Shown here: piece after piece, positions 9,187-18,167 of the stretch
How the letters are laid out: each line of letters opens with the position of its first letter
How positions within the stretch are numbered: the first letter of the stretch is position 1
Assembly (NCBI RefSeq): GCF_007992095.1
Contig: NZ_BJZP01000004.1
Location: 124,001 to 188,000, forward strand
Source of the DNA: Paenirhizobium naphthalenivorans
Lineage (GTDB): Bacteria > Pseudomonadota > Alphaproteobacteria > Rhizobiales > Rhizobiaceae
DNA: 64,000 nucleotides
Direction of reading: 5' to 3'
Made by a program: the position numbers and the translations under genes
Notes under the pieces: generated by a model
Databases searched by the model: none
What the model saw: the letters and a program-made list of their open reading frames with translations, nothing else
Told to the model about the DNA's origin: nothing

Positions 9187-10206
9187 ATGAGCAAGCGCCG
9201 CCCGCCGCACCGAACCCGTCCTCGCACCAGAGTGAGGGCCGATGGCAGCGTTGCCAGTGCCTCGCGCGCGCGTCCTGGAGACGCATCGCCGGACACCAAG
9301 GGGAAAGCTGACGCGACGGGCAAGGCCGGGGTCAGTGCGGCAGTATCATCCGCCAGAACTGGCCAGCCACCGGTTCCAGCCGGCAGCCGGCTGGATTTTC
9401 GCGCCATCTTGGCCGGGACTTCGTTCCGCCGCTCGCTCTGGCCGCTCGGTGCCGGGGCGTTCGCCCTTCTCTTGTCGCAGGGTATTCCGCACGAATACGG
9501 TTTCCTTGAGCTCGGCGGCCTGTTCACGCTCTCGGTCTATGATCTCGTGCTTGCCATGCTGGGCCTCTCGCTCGGCGCGGCCGTGGCTGAGACGAGGCGC
9601 GATCTCGTCGCCATCGTCTGCACCTTTTTCGGCGTGCTGGTCGTCATGCTCACCTTTTTCGATGCGATTTTCGGCGTGATCCTTGCCTCGCCGCTCGGCG
9701 AGGTGCTTTACCTGATCGCGCCGGCGGCTGTGATGCTGACCGGGGCCTCGCTTTGGCTTTCCGGGCGGTTTCGCCAATGGGCTGTGCTGCTCGCCGCAGC
9801 GGTTGTCGCTTTTTCCTTCTCACTCTTCGTTGGTCTCGATGACCTCGGCGTCGGTCTGCTCGATTTCGCCGCCGGCACGGTCGTGAGCGCGCTCTGGCTG
9901 ATTCTCGCACCCGCTCTCGTGCTGCGCCAGTTCTGCGGCCCCTGGCTGACGATCCCGTCGCGCATCGTCGGCAGCTGGCTGATTGTCATCGGTATTATTG
10001 TGCTGGCCTCGCTCTATGTGCCCATGCCACTCAAGGGCACCACGCTGCCCGATCCGTCCCAGCCCGACGGCGGCGCGATCGAGTTGCAGATCCCCGAGGA
10101 TGGCTCTGCGCCGATGCTGAATGGCGAAACGCTGGATCTGGATGGTGGCACCGGACAGCTGGCGCCTGAGGATCCGCAGGCGCCAGTGATACCGGACAAG
10201 CCTTGA
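9187..10206 (+). CDS. Polytopic inner-membrane protein of unknown function
   Basis: The 339 residues fall into three parts. The N-terminus (1-75) is basic, Arg/Pro-rich and low in complexity. The middle holds about seven hydrophobic segments, beginning LWPLGAGAFALLLSQG and ending WLIVIGIIVLASLYV. The C-terminal tail is acidic, rich in Pro and Gly, and begins near PLPDPSQPDGG. I do not recognise the family and see no transport signature. ATG 9187 was chosen over an upstream ATG at 9067 because the extra 40 residues overlap the divergent gene's start region. A DUF1499 membrane protein follows on the same strand after 120 bases, so the two may be functionally linked at the membrane. Confidence 0.75.
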   Translation: MSKRRPPHRTRPRTRVRADGSVASASRARPGDASPDTKGKADATGKAGVSAAVSSARTGQPPVPAGSRLDFRAILAGTSFRRSLWPLGAGAFALLLSQGIPHEYGFLELGGLFTLSVYDLVLAMLGLSLGAAVAETRRDLVAIVCTFFGVLVVMLTFFDAIFGVILASPLGEVLYLIAPAAVMLTGASLWLSGRFRQWAVLLAAAVVAFSFSLFVGLDDLGVGLLDFAAGTVVSALWLILAPALVLRQFCGPWLTIPSRIVGSWLIVIGIIVLASLYVPMPLKGTTLPDPSQPDGGAIELQIPEDGSAPMLNGETLDLDGGTGQLAPEDPQAPVIPDKP

Positions 10207-10326
10207 TCGCTGCCGCCCGGCGACGGCGACCGCCGCCTTCTCGTCCCGCTTGTCGCTCTCGCGGCCAGACGGTAAACAGGTGGGGACTGCTTCGCTCGCC
10301 CTCCCGCCAGATCCGGTGTCGCCCTG

Positions 10327-11241
10327 ATGACCATCCGCTACGACAGACCCGTTTCGCGCTCGGCCTTCCTGGCTCGGCGGCTCGGGCTCCTTGGCGCCGG
10401 AATGATGGTGGTGGTTGTGCTTGGCCATCGCTTCGGGCCACTGACCACACCGGATTTCGTTGCGCTGGTGGCTATATCCGCCGTACCTGCGGCGCTTGCC
10501 TTGCCGCTGGCGCTGCTCGGCTTGGCTCGTCTGTGGCAGATCGGCGCGCTTGGCGGGGTGGCCGCCGCCTGGGCGCTGTTCTACGCGACGCTGCCGCTTG
10601 GCCTCGTCGGCTGGGCCACCTGGCGCTATCTTGATCGGCCGCCGATCTATGACGTCTCGAGCGACCTCGTCGATCCGCCGCAGTGGCTTCGGACGCCGGC
10701 CGCCAGACAGCAATGGATGGAGCGGCCGGAGATCTCCCCGGCGAGCCGCCACGCGCAGATGCTCGCCTATCCGGGATTGACGGGCCATCGCTACGAAGGC
10801 GCACTCGACCGTGTCTATGAAGCGGTGCGCAAGGTGGTTGATGAAAGCGGACTGACCGTCGTCGCCGAGCGCGGACAGGAGTTCGCCGTGCCGGAATTTC
10901 AGCCGCTTACGCCGGCAAGATCCGAAGGGGGGCGGACCGATCCCAATGCCGTGCCGGAGAGTGTGCCCGTGCCGCAGCCGCGCCCCGAACCGCAGCCTGT
11001 CGGGCCAGCCGCGCCTCCAGAGCCGATTGGAACGGTGCGCCTGCAGGCGATGACGCGCACCTTCGCCCTGGGCCTGCCCTTCGATGTTGTCATCCGTCTG
11101 CGCGAGGAGGCCGAGACGACGCTGGTCGATGTGCGCGTGGCCAGCCGCTACGGCCCGCATGATCTCGGCATCGGCGACGAAATCGCCGAGCACTTCATGC
11201 ATACGCTCGATGCCGAACTTCTCGGCATTGCCGGCGACTGA
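10327..11241 (+). CDS. DUF1499 domain membrane protein
   Basis: The 304-residue product has three or four hydrophobic segments in the first 100 residues and then a soluble DUF1499 domain from about 110 (the PPIYDVSSDLVDPP region). This continues with a helix containing YEAVRKVVDESG and ends in TTLVDVRVASRYGPHDLGIG, as is typical for the family. DUF1499 has no established biochemical role. A proline-rich linker (about 195-230) interrupts the domain. The gene lies on the same strand as, and 120 bases after, the polytopic membrane protein gene. Its stop is only 9 bases from the end of the convergent esterase gene. Confidence 0.85.
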   Translation: MTIRYDRPVSRSAFLARRLGLLGAGMMVVVVLGHRFGPLTTPDFVALVAISAVPAALALPLALLGLARLWQIGALGGVAAAWALFYATLPLGLVGWATWRYLDRPPIYDVSSDLVDPPQWLRTPAARQQWMERPEISPASRHAQMLAYPGLTGHRYEGALDRVYEAVRKVVDESGLTVVAERGQEFAVPEFQPLTPARSEGGRTDPNAVPESVPVPQPRPEPQPVGPAAPPEPIGTVRLQAMTRTFALGLPFDVVIRLREEAETTLVDVRVASRYGPHDLGIGDEIAEHFMHTLDAELLGIAGD

Positions 11242-11250
11242 CCGGCGGGT

Positions 11251-12093
11251 TCATAGATTCTCGTCGAGGAAGTCGGCAATGTCGGCGGAGGGGGCGTCGC
11301 CGGGCGTTCCGATCTTGCGGTTGAGATCGCGATGGTTCGCGCCCTCGACCGGTATGACGTGCGCCGGCGTGCCGGCGGCGACGAGGGCCTGAGCAAGGCC
11401 CATCGCCTGGATGCAGGCATCCTCACGGCGCACGGCGCAATGCAGCAGGAAGGCCCTCGCGTTGGGCGCGGCTGCATGGGCGGTCGGTGAGAGCCGGTTC
11501 TGGCGTTGCGGATCATCGCCGAACGCCTTGCGGTAGAGCCGCCTCATCAGCGTTCCCGCCATGTCGATCTGTCGGGGAATATCGTAGGCAGCACCGTCAA
11601 GCAGCGAAACCGCTCGGATTGCGGTGAGTGGCACGTTGGCGGTCCCCAGATAGACCGGGTCGGTCGCCACCAGCGCCGCCAGATGGGCGCCGGCGGAATG
11701 GCCGACCAGGGCGATGCGCCCGGGGTCAACGCCAAGCGAAGGGGCCTTGGCCCGCAGGAAAGCCAAGGCCGTCGCGACGTCGGTTGCCTCTTGCTCCACC
11801 CCGACCTCCGGCAAGAGGCGATAATTTATGGCGGCGAAGGCATAGCCGAGCGCGTGGAAATAAGCAGCCTTGTCGCCCGTTGCTGTCGCCTTGTCGCCGC
11901 CCTGCCAGGCGCCGCCGTGGATGAAGACGACGAGCGGCGCCAGTGCTGAGCCAGGTTCTGCCGCATAGAAGTCGAGCTGTTGGGCGTGGTCATTGCCATA
12001 GGCTATGACCTGCGGGCGGTCGGCGGCGAGGGCGAGGGCGGGAAGCAGAAGACCAAGCAGGAGGAGGGCGGGACGGACAGTGTGGCGCATCAT
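11251..12093 (-). CDS. Secreted alpha/beta-hydrolase (carboxylesterase/HSL type)
   Basis: The product has 280 residues with a clear signal peptide (hydrophobic run, then ALALA) for export. The alpha/beta-hydrolase fold is shown by the oxyanion-hole motif HGGAW (VVFIHGGAWQGGD) and the nucleophile elbow GHSAGA. The catalytic histidine is probably in GANHRDL near the C-terminus. This subgroup hydrolyses short acyl or aryl esters; the substrate is unknown. The start is the first of two ATGs (12088-12093), with GAGGAG eight bases upstream. It may form an operon with the MBL and cupin genes on the same strand, since only 27 bases separate it from the MBL stop. Confidence 0.9.
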   Translation of the reverse strand: MMRHTVRPALLLLGLLLPALALAADRPQVIAYGNDHAQQLDFYAAEPGSALAPLVVFIHGGAWQGGDKATATGDKAAYFHALGYAFAAINYRLLPEVGVEQEATDVATALAFLRAKAPSLGVDPGRIALVGHSAGAHLAALVATDPVYLGTANVPLTAIRAVSLLDGAAYDIPRQIDMAGTLMRRLYRKAFGDDPQRQNRLSPTAHAAAPNARAFLLHCAVRREDACIQAMGLAQALVAAGTPAHVIPVEGANHRDLNRKIGTPGDAPSADIADFLDENL

Positions 12094-12120
12094 GATCGTT
12101 TCTCCTCGCTCGTCTGAGTT

Positions 12121-13050
12121 TTAGCCGATCCGGTAGACGCCGGAAAGCCGCGCCGGGCCGTCGGTCGTCACCTCACCCTTTTCCACCAGGTCTTCCAGAT
12201 GCGCGAGCACGGAGAGACCTGCCGCGCCATGCAGGCGTGGATCGGTGCTGGCATAGATGGCCCTGACCATGTCGGGGATCAGTCGGTCGCCGGCACGGAT
12301 ACGCTCCAGAACGGCGCGCTCTCGCATCCGTCGGTGGGTGCGCAGTCCGCGCAGGAAGGCGGCCGGATCGTTGACCGGTCCGCCATGGCCGGGAAAATAA
12401 ACCTGATCGTCGCGCTGAAGCAGTCGCTCCAGCGAGGCCATGTAGTCTCCCATGGCGCCGTCCGGAGGCGCGACGATCGTGGTCGCCCAGGCCATGACAT
12501 GGTCGGCGGAAAAGACGACGCCGCGGTCGTCCAGCGCGAAAGCGGCGTGGTTCGCCGTATGTCCCGGCGTCAGGATGGTGGTAAGCCGCCAGCCGTCACC
12601 TTCGATCACGTCGCCGTCGGCCAGTGCGACGTCGGGGACGAAGTCGAGATCGGAACTTTCGGCGAAGGGATTGGCCTCGCCCTCGTGCAACGGCCGGGTC
12701 GGGCGATAGGGGCCCTCGGCGACGATCGTCGCGCCCGTTTCGGCCTTCAGCCGGCGGGCCAGCGGCGAATGGTCCTTGTGGGTATGGCTGACGGCGATAT
12801 GCGTGACCTCGCGTCCGGCAAGGGCCGCCATCAGCGCCTGGAAATGCGCCTCGTCCTCAGGCCCCGGATCGATCACGCAGACGGAGCGGTCGCCGACGAT
12901 ATAGCTGTTGGTTCCGTGAAAGGTGAAGGGGCCGGGATTGTTGACCGTGATGCGCTGGACATGCTCGGCGACCGTCACCGCCTCGCCATGGGCGGGCTGG
13001 AACGAAAGATCGAATTCCGGTGGTTCCGGCGTTTCGCGCGGCTCGCTCAT
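12121..13050 (-). CDS. Metallo-beta-lactamase-fold hydrolase
   Basis: This is a 309-residue soluble metallohydrolase. The zinc motif HxHxDH is present as HTHKDH. A later metal histidine lies in TPGHTAN and another in FPGHGG. The C-terminal 80 residues are helical and winged-helix-like, as in the LACTB2/beta-lactamase-like group that cleaves thioesters or phosphodiesters; the substrate cannot be read from the sequence. The start ATG overlaps the stop of the upstream cupin gene in an ATGA arrangement, so translation is probably coupled. Confidence 0.9.
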   Translation of the reverse strand: MSEPRETPEPPEFDLSFQPAHGEAVTVAEHVQRITVNNPGPFTFHGTNSYIVGDRSVCVIDPGPEDEAHFQALMAALAGREVTHIAVSHTHKDHSPLARRLKAETGATIVAEGPYRPTRPLHEGEANPFAESSDLDFVPDVALADGDVIEGDGWRLTTILTPGHTANHAAFALDDRGVVFSADHVMAWATTIVAPPDGAMGDYMASLERLLQRDDQVYFPGHGGPVNDPAAFLRGLRTHRRMRERAVLERIRAGDRLIPDMVRAIYASTDPRLHGAAGLSVLAHLEDLVEKGEVTTDGPARLSGVYRIG

Positions 13051-13343
13051 TTATATTCGATCTCGATGAAGGTCATCGGCTTCTTGCCGCCGTTGATGAC
13101 ATTGTGCTCAACGCCGGCGTCGCGGCGATAGACGTCGCCGACCGGTCTCTTCAGCCGATGCTCGCCGGTCGCGTCTTCGACGAGGAACTCGCATTCCGTC
13201 ATCGTCACGACGACATAGCCCATACCATGCACATGATGGCCGGTCGCCGCGCCGGGCTCGAAATCCCAGCGCGTCACGCGCACCATCTGGTCGTCGATCA
13301 GCACAGTCGGAATGGCGGGCGGGCGGGCTGAATATCCGGGCAT
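13047..13343 (-). CDS. Small cupin-domain protein
   Basis: The 98-residue product is a single double-stranded beta-helix (cupin). The metal-binding pattern is visible as GHHVHGMGYVVV followed by ECEFLVED, and the first cupin motif keeps the H-x-H residues. Small single-domain cupins bind a divalent metal and often act as isomerases, sensors or minor enzymes; the ligand here is unknown. Its TGA overlaps the ATG of the MBL hydrolase, so it is the first gene of a cupin-MBL-(esterase) operon. Confidence 0.85.
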   Translation of the reverse strand: MPGYSARPPAIPTVLIDDQMVRVTRWDFEPGAATGHHVHGMGYVVVTMTECEFLVEDATGEHRLKRPVGDVYRRDAGVEHNVINGGKKPMTFIEIEYK

Positions 13344-13669
13344 GGCGGCAGATCCTTTTGCAGCGCGAGACTCGCCGTCAGGTATCGCACCGCAAAAGGG
13401 TCGTCGTAAAGGGGCGTATGTGTCTGGCTATGGAGTGTCTTTTCCTATGTCGGGTTGATTGGCAGAGGATGCAAAGGGAAATGGGCAAATCCCCTGATCG
13501 TCCCTCCGCTCGCTTCGATTGGTAGGGCATGCGTGGCTTCTACCGGTACGAACGGTTGAAGAGGCGGATGTCCAGCCCACAAAAAATCCGTCGAAGGGTC
13601 ATTGCCGCCCGGCCCGTCCTTTGCTAATCAGGCCACCAACCGCCGGCGACCATGCGTCGCCGCGCATGG
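13344..13669. other. Non-coding spacer before tRNA-Gln
   Basis: These 326 bases must hold the promoter of the cupin operon (minus) and of tRNA-Gln (plus). I see no convincing coding frame and no clear -35/-10 pair. The many short frames here have poor codon composition. Confidence 0.5.
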
Positions 13670-13744
13670 TGGGGCGTCGCCAAGCGGTAAGGCACCGGTT
13701 TTTGGTATCGGCATTCCCAGGTTCGAATCCTGGCGCCCCAGCCA
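13670..13744 (+). tRNA. tRNA-Gln (anticodon TTG)
   Basis: Cloverleaf: acceptor arms TGGGGCG and CGCCCCA (seven pairs), D arm with AAGCGGTAAGG, anticodon stem CCGGT/ATCGG with loop TTTTGGT giving TTG, and T arm CCCAGGTTCGAATCCTGG. The discriminator is G and CCA is encoded at 13742-13744. Length is 75 with the CCA. Confidence 0.97.
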
Positions 13745-14139
13745 CGTTCTTCGTTTCAAGCCAAGAATCAAGGTTTTCCGGTGTTTCCACTTAGCCTGGA
13801 CGCCGGATTCAGGCACTGTCATACAAAATTATCGTACGCGGCTGTCTTACATGGGGTCTCGCAAGGAAGGGCACGCCACGTCTCGCTCGGCCATCCTAAT
13901 GGGAGTAGCATGGCAGCAAATTCGGCGCATCGTCACATGCGGTTCCGCCTACTGGTGGTGCGTTCATCTTTGCCGATCAAGACTGGCCTGTTTCGTCTGA
14001 TCTCGACGAATTCAGGTCGTATATCGAAATTTGGCAAATAGCCGAAGATAGGCGCCCGAAATCCGTTCGCTGCAAAGTAAAAGCGATCCGGCAAAATCCA
14101 CCATAGAGCGAATGGCCGACACGGATCGATCCCCGTGCC
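13745..14139. other. Non-coding region after tRNA-Gln, lower GC
   Basis: These 395 bases have no convincing gene on either strand, and base composition is more AT-rich than in the flanking core genes. The segment lies between the 3' end of a tRNA and a phosphorylase gene followed by an IS remnant, a usual place for integrated DNA. I could not find a second copy of the tRNA 3' end that would mark an attachment site. Confidence 0.4.
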
Positions 14140-16680
14140 TCAGCGCTGCCAGAGAATATTGCCAGCTTCCAGGGGGATACGGGCAAAGCTATGGAAGGGA
14201 ACGATACGCGGGGTGAAATCCGAAGCCGGCCTGCTTGCCGGCGCGGATGCGAGATAGAGGCTTACTCCACCGGACTGAGACAATGGTTGCTGCCTTGCCA
14301 TAACCATTTTGAATGGGGGTTCGCTGGCCACTGCATCTGCATAGAGTTCCACATGGACGGCGTCTGGAGCGAGGTCGCCAAGGTAGACCTCGACTGAAAA
14401 GAGGTGCTCGTCGCCAGAAGAGATTGATCGTACATCTCCGAAATGGACATGCGGCCACTTTCTCGACAATTCAGCTCTCCAGCGACAAAGCGTGTGTGCA
14501 GTAGCCGTACCCGCTGTTTTTGCGCTACGGGCGGCGTAGCTTTCCGCTGCGGGCAGATAGAACATCTCGGTATAGTCTCGAACTGCACGGTTTGCTGAGA
14601 ATTGTGGCGTCAGCCTGGCCATGCTTTCACGGATGCGCGCGATCCATCGCACAGGCATCCCTTGTTCATCTCGCTCGTAGAATTCTGGAACGATATCCTT
14701 TTCAAGGTGTTCATAAAGCTCGTCGGCCTCCCTCTCGTCGAGGTTGGGATCGCTTCCGTGTTCAGCGCCGTCCCCGATGGCCCAGCCGATGTCGGGCGAA
14801 AAGGCCTCCGCCCACCAGCCGTCGATTTCCGATAGATTGAGCCCACCGTTCGCGAGGACCTTCATGCCACTCGTTCCGCTGGCCTCCCACGGCCGCAGCG
14901 GCGTATTGACCCAGACATCAACGCCCTGAATCAGCCATTGCGCCTGCAGCATGTTGTAATCCCGCAAAAAGACCACGCTGGATCTCACGTCGGCGCGCCT
15001 GGCGAAATCGCTCCACAGCTTGATCAGGGCCTGCCCCTGAGTGTCCTGGGGATGCGCCTTGCCCGCCAGAATCAACTGGACCGGCCTTTTGTCGTTCGTG
15101 AGTATCCTCGCAAGCCGTTCCGGATCATGCAGCAATAGATTCGGACGCTTGTAGGTGGCAAATCGACGAGCAAACCCGAGAGTGAGAATGCTGGCGTCGA
15201 ATATGCTCCGGGCTTCCTCGATGTCGCTCTCGCAGGCGCCGTCTTCGGCCAGCTGACGCGCATGACAGGCTCGCACCTTCTCGATCAGGTCCCTCCGCGA
15301 TTCTGTGCGCAGATCCCACAGTTTGTCGGCACTCACCGCGCGAATCGCCGTGGCGAGCCCCGTCTGGTCGCCACACCATCGCCCCTTGCCGGTCGCTTCC
15401 GTCCATAGCGCGTCAGCAGCGGCAGAATCCCAGGTCGGCACATGCACCCCGTTGGTCACATGCCCGACCGGAACCTCGACAGCGGGCCAGTCTGGAAACA
15501 AGGGCTGAAATATCTTCTTGCTGACGTGTTCGTGGAGCGCGCTGACGGCATTGACCGCTCCGCTCGCGCGGACCGCGAGATAGGCCATATTGAAAGGTTC
15601 CGCTTTATCGCTGGCATCCCGTCTGCCAAGCGCCAGAAGTCCATCCACAGGAATGCCGAGATGATCCTCGGCATAGGACTTGAAGAATTTCGTCATTAGC
15701 TCCGGCGAGAAGCGGTCGAAGCCCGCAGTGACTGCCGTATGCGTTGTGAAAAGATTGCCGGCGCGCGTTGCCATCAGTGCCTCGGAAAAAGGCACGCCGT
15801 TTTCCTGCATGAAATAACGCGCCCGTTCAAGTGCCGCGAAAGCGGCATGCCCCTCATTGAGATGGCAGACCTGCGGATCAAGGCCTATGGCCCGCAGCAG
15901 CCGCCAGCCGCCAATACCGAGAACGATTTCCTGCTTGAGGCGTGTTTCCGGTCCGCCGCCATAGAGCTCACTGGTGATGCACCGGTGAGCAGGCGAATTG
16001 GCCGGATCGTTCATGTCCAGAAGGTAGAGTTTCGTTCGTCCGACCTGTACTTCCCAGGTCCGGGCCAGAAGCGTACAGCCGGGGAATTCAATCTCGAGCC
16101 GCAGCCATTCTCCGCTGGGTTCCCGCAAAGGCCTCAATGGCAGTTGTTCCGGCTCGTTGACTGGATATAGCGCCTCTTGCCAGCCATCGGGGCTGATTGT
16201 CTGGCGAAAATAGCCTTGAGCATACAGCAGCCCCACCCCGACAACCGGAACGCCGAGATCGCTTGCGGCCTTCAGTTGGTCCCCGGCCACATTGCCGAGC
16301 CCCCCGGAATAGATCGGAAGTGCCTCGTCAAGCATGAATTCCGCACTGAAATAGGCAACCGTACGCAGCGGTTCAGTTGGATGGGCACGCTGGAACCAGG
16401 CCGGTGACAGCCTCGTTTCGCGATGCTCAGCCAATATGTCATAAAGGGTTTTGGAGAATTCTTGCTCGGCGAGCAGTTCGCGTATCCGGTCGTGCGACAC
16501 AGTGCGGAGTATCGCCCAGGGGTTGCGATTCAGGTCCCACATCTCCGCGTCGAGTTGCCGCCAGAGCACATCCTGCGAATGGTTCCACGACCACCGCAGG
16601 TCAAACGCCAATTCCCGCAGGGCGTCGAAACCTTCGTCGAACTCCGTTCTCTCTCTCACAGTCGTCGCCAATCCTATCAA
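14140..16680 (-). CDS. glgP: Alpha-glucan phosphorylase with N-terminal DUF3417
   Basis: This 846-residue glycosyltransferase family 35 enzyme releases glucose-1-phosphate from glycogen or maltodextrin using pyridoxal phosphate. It opens with DUF3417 (LAFDLRWSWNHSQ), the mark of the alpha-glucan phosphorylase subfamily rather than the E. coli GlgP type. HLNEGHAAF and GVHVPTW are conserved substrate-site segments. The PLP lysine lies in EASGTSGMK. The frame opens at TTG 16678-16680 with a stop not far upstream and no ATG. A GTG at 16657-16659, seven codons in, has AGGA about 13 bases before it and may be the true start. No other glg genes are near, and the gene sits between a tRNA and an IS fragment with somewhat lower GC than its surroundings. 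Confidence 0.92.
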   Translation of the reverse strand: MIGLATTVRERTEFDEGFDALRELAFDLRWSWNHSQDVLWRQLDAEMWDLNRNPWAILRTVSHDRIRELLAEQEFSKTLYDILAEHRETRLSPAWFQRAHPTEPLRTVAYFSAEFMLDEALPIYSGGLGNVAGDQLKAASDLGVPVVGVGLLYAQGYFRQTISPDGWQEALYPVNEPEQLPLRPLREPSGEWLRLEIEFPGCTLLARTWEVQVGRTKLYLLDMNDPANSPAHRCITSELYGGGPETRLKQEIVLGIGGWRLLRAIGLDPQVCHLNEGHAAFAALERARYFMQENGVPFSEALMATRAGNLFTTHTAVTAGFDRFSPELMTKFFKSYAEDHLGIPVDGLLALGRRDASDKAEPFNMAYLAVRASGAVNAVSALHEHVSKKIFQPLFPDWPAVEVPVGHVTNGVHVPTWDSAAADALWTEATGKGRWCGDQTGLATAIRAVSADKLWDLRTESRRDLIEKVRACHARQLAEDGACESDIEEARSIFDASILTLGFARRFATYKRPNLLLHDPERLARILTNDKRPVQLILAGKAHPQDTQGQALIKLWSDFARRADVRSSVVFLRDYNMLQAQWLIQGVDVWVNTPLRPWEASGTSGMKVLANGGLNLSEIDGWWAEAFSPDIGWAIGDGAEHGSDPNLDEREADELYEHLEKDIVPEFYERDEQGMPVRWIARIRESMARLTPQFSANRAVRDYTEMFYLPAAESYAARSAKTAGTATAHTLCRWRAELSRKWPHVHFGDVRSISSGDEHLFSVEVYLGDLAPDAVHVELYADAVASEPPFKMVMARQQPLSQSGGVSLYLASAPASRPASDFTPRIVPFHSFARIPLEAGNILWQR

Positions 16681-16848
16681 GTGGATGACATCATGCGCCG
16701 CGTGTTCCGGTCAGGTTGACCTTATACTATAAATCCGGATTTCAGTATGCGTGGCTTCGTGAATATGCGACCCCAAGATCGAAACCCAATCAGCATATTG
16801 ATATATTTGGATATTTCTGATCCGAAGTCTCGAACTGAGGCTTTGACG

Positions 16849-17146
16849 ATGAAGAACGGGTTCTGGTTGAGCGATGAGCAGTGGTCGGTGATTGAACCTT
16901 TGCTGCCAAAGAACGCTGCTGGTGCACCTCGTGTCATCAGCGGCATCATCCATGTACTTCAGTCAGGCTGCCGATGGCAGGATTGTCCGTCACGTTATGG
17001 GCCGCCAACGACGATCTGCAATCACTTTCACCGATGGTCAGGCCGGCTTGTCTGGCACCGAATTCTGGCGGCCTTGAGCGCGGTGGATGAAACCGAATTC
17101 CAAGCGACCGACAGCACGAAGGCCAAGGCGCATCGCTCGGCAGTTC
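16849..17146 (+). pseudogene. Truncated IS5-family transposase
   Basis: From ATG 16849 the frame reads like the N-terminus of an IS5-group transposase (DUF4096 region): LSDEQWSVIEPLLP, SGCRWQDCP and the first catalytic aspartate in TDSTKAKAHRSA. After about residue 100 the similarity stops and the rest of the DDE domain, including the second Asp and the Glu, is missing. I saw no terminal inverted repeats. It is a dead fragment and marks a past insertion or deletion next to glgP. Confidence 0.85.
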
Positions 17147-17203
17147 GCCCGCTCGGTGCCTGCTATGCTTCTTCTGAAGCCTATAGGCCTCTGGCATCCG
17201 CCG

Positions 17204-17236
17204 GCAAAAATAAACCCGCCGGTTTTACCCGGCGGG
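17204..17236 (-). terminator. Terminator of the small exported protein gene
   Basis: The arms CCCGCCGG (17215-17222) and CCGGCGGG (17229-17236) form an eight-pair stem with a six-base loop. On the minus strand the stem is followed by a T-rich run (17204-17214). It lies 28 bases past the stop of the gene at 17265. Confidence 0.85.
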
Positions 17237-17264
17237 CCGAAAAAAACGGATCTATGCCGCCCGT

Positions 17265-17594
17265 TTATTCGTGAATGGTGTATTCGCCGAGTTCACACAG
17301 GTTCTGAGTGTCGGTGGTGGTCTCAAGATCGTCGCCCTGGAATTCGAAGCGCATGTCGTAGTCGCAAACGTCACGGCCGTCGGCGATGGTGATCTCCATG
17401 CTTTCGCCTGGCTCGAGAACCTGCTGGCCGAAAATATCGTCCTCCCACTTGTCGACGCCAACCGGCGAGGCGTGGAAGTTATTGAGAACGGAGTTCGTTC
17501 CGTTCTTCAGGGTGAAGACCAGGTCCTCCGCCTGCGAAGCGCCGGCGGAAAGAACAAGCGTGGAAACAATCAGAGCAAGCTTAAGCTTTTGCAT
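17265..17594 (-). CDS. Small exported protein of unknown function (rhizobial family)
   Basis: The product has 109 residues. The first 23 are a classical signal peptide (MQKLKLALIVSTLVLSAGAS, cleaved near SQA-ED), and the mature part would be periplasmic. It has a beta-rich pattern (LVFTLKNGTNSVL, EITIADGRDVCDYDMRFEF) with two cysteines, in RDVCDYD and QNLCELG, that could form a disulfide. From memory, relatives in rhizobia are short exported proteins often mislabelled argininosuccinate lyase; nothing here resembles that enzyme. ATG 17594 was chosen because it begins the signal peptide, and GATCGTCTCAA immediately upstream gives only a weak ribosome site. Confidence 0.8.
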   Translation of the reverse strand: MQKLKLALIVSTLVLSAGASQAEDLVFTLKNGTNSVLNNFHASPVGVDKWEDDIFGQQVLEPGESMEITIADGRDVCDYDMRFEFQGDDLETTTDTQNLCELGEYTIHE

Positions 17595-17713
17595 TTGAGA
17601 CGATCCTTTGACACCCAATATCGGGCGACGCACATATGGCAGTGTAAGAACTGAATGCCAAATGAACATACCACGAAACTTCGTTTGTCTTGCTTCGCGC
17701 CTGTTGATAGGCG

Positions 17714-17857
17714 TGGGGTCAGCCCCGAAACCTTCACCGGCGGCCAGACAATCGTCGCATGGGTACGGTCGAAGGGCACTTCCATCACGGTGACCCGGCA
17801 GTCACGCGTGTCGCAGTCCTTGCAGCGAAAGGGCAGGCCGCGCAGATCGCGGCCATG
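17714..17857 (-). pseudogene. Decayed coding remnant with a cysteine cluster
   Basis: Read on the minus strand, this stretch gives a protein-like run with the pieces HGRDLRGLPFRCKDC, DTRDCRVTVMEVPFDR and THATIVWPPVKV. It has CxxC and a third Cys spaced like a small metal knuckle. No start codon or ribosome site precedes it, and the frame runs on after VSGLTP into sequence that no longer looks coding. I take it as a leftover of a gene cut on both sides. The family is unknown. Confidence 0.35.
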
Positions 17858-17963
17858 GCGACGGAATGAAACAGAACCGCAAGGCGATCAGGGGGCTTGC
17901 TTCATTCCGCTTCCGCCTTGACGCCGCGAGCGGTCCGTATCCGCCGGATCGGTATGGATAATT

Positions 17964-17996
17964 TTCAGTAAATAGTATATCCTATAATATACTGAA
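17964..17996. promoter_or_regulatory. AT-rich inverted repeat upstream of the flagellin gene
   Basis: AGTATAT (17974-17980) and ATATACT (17987-17993) are perfect inverted arms around CCTATA. A second pair, TTCAGTA and TACTGAA, overlaps their outer ends. The site is very AT-rich within GC-rich DNA and lies about 170 bases before the flagellin start. It could be a regulator operator or part of a promoter (TATAAT is present at 17983-17988). Confidence 0.45.
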
Positions 17997-18167
17997 TTTT
18001 AACCATAAAAACATGCTGCGATAAGGCAAGTGTTAACCCTAATGCATGTATAACCGGCTTGCTTCCAGTTGGTAATGTGTTCGTGAAGTCTGTTGGTTCT
18101 GAGTATCTCTCGGGAGGGTGCCATCCACGGCGCCCTCCGCGAAAGAACAGTATTGCGTAGGTGTTTC

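Noticed and set aside
9820-11202. 460-codon frame antisense to the DUF1499 gene
   Set aside because: His/Arg/Gly-rich shadow with no family match, overlapping two genes.
13670-17260. Prophage or integrative element with attL/attR
   Set aside because: No integrase, phage gene or second copy of the tRNA end seen; only a weaker island claim is made.
17265-17594. Label argininosuccinate lyase for the small exported protein
   Set aside because: At 109 residues with a signal peptide and a beta-rich mature part it cannot be that enzyme; the label is a database error for relatives.
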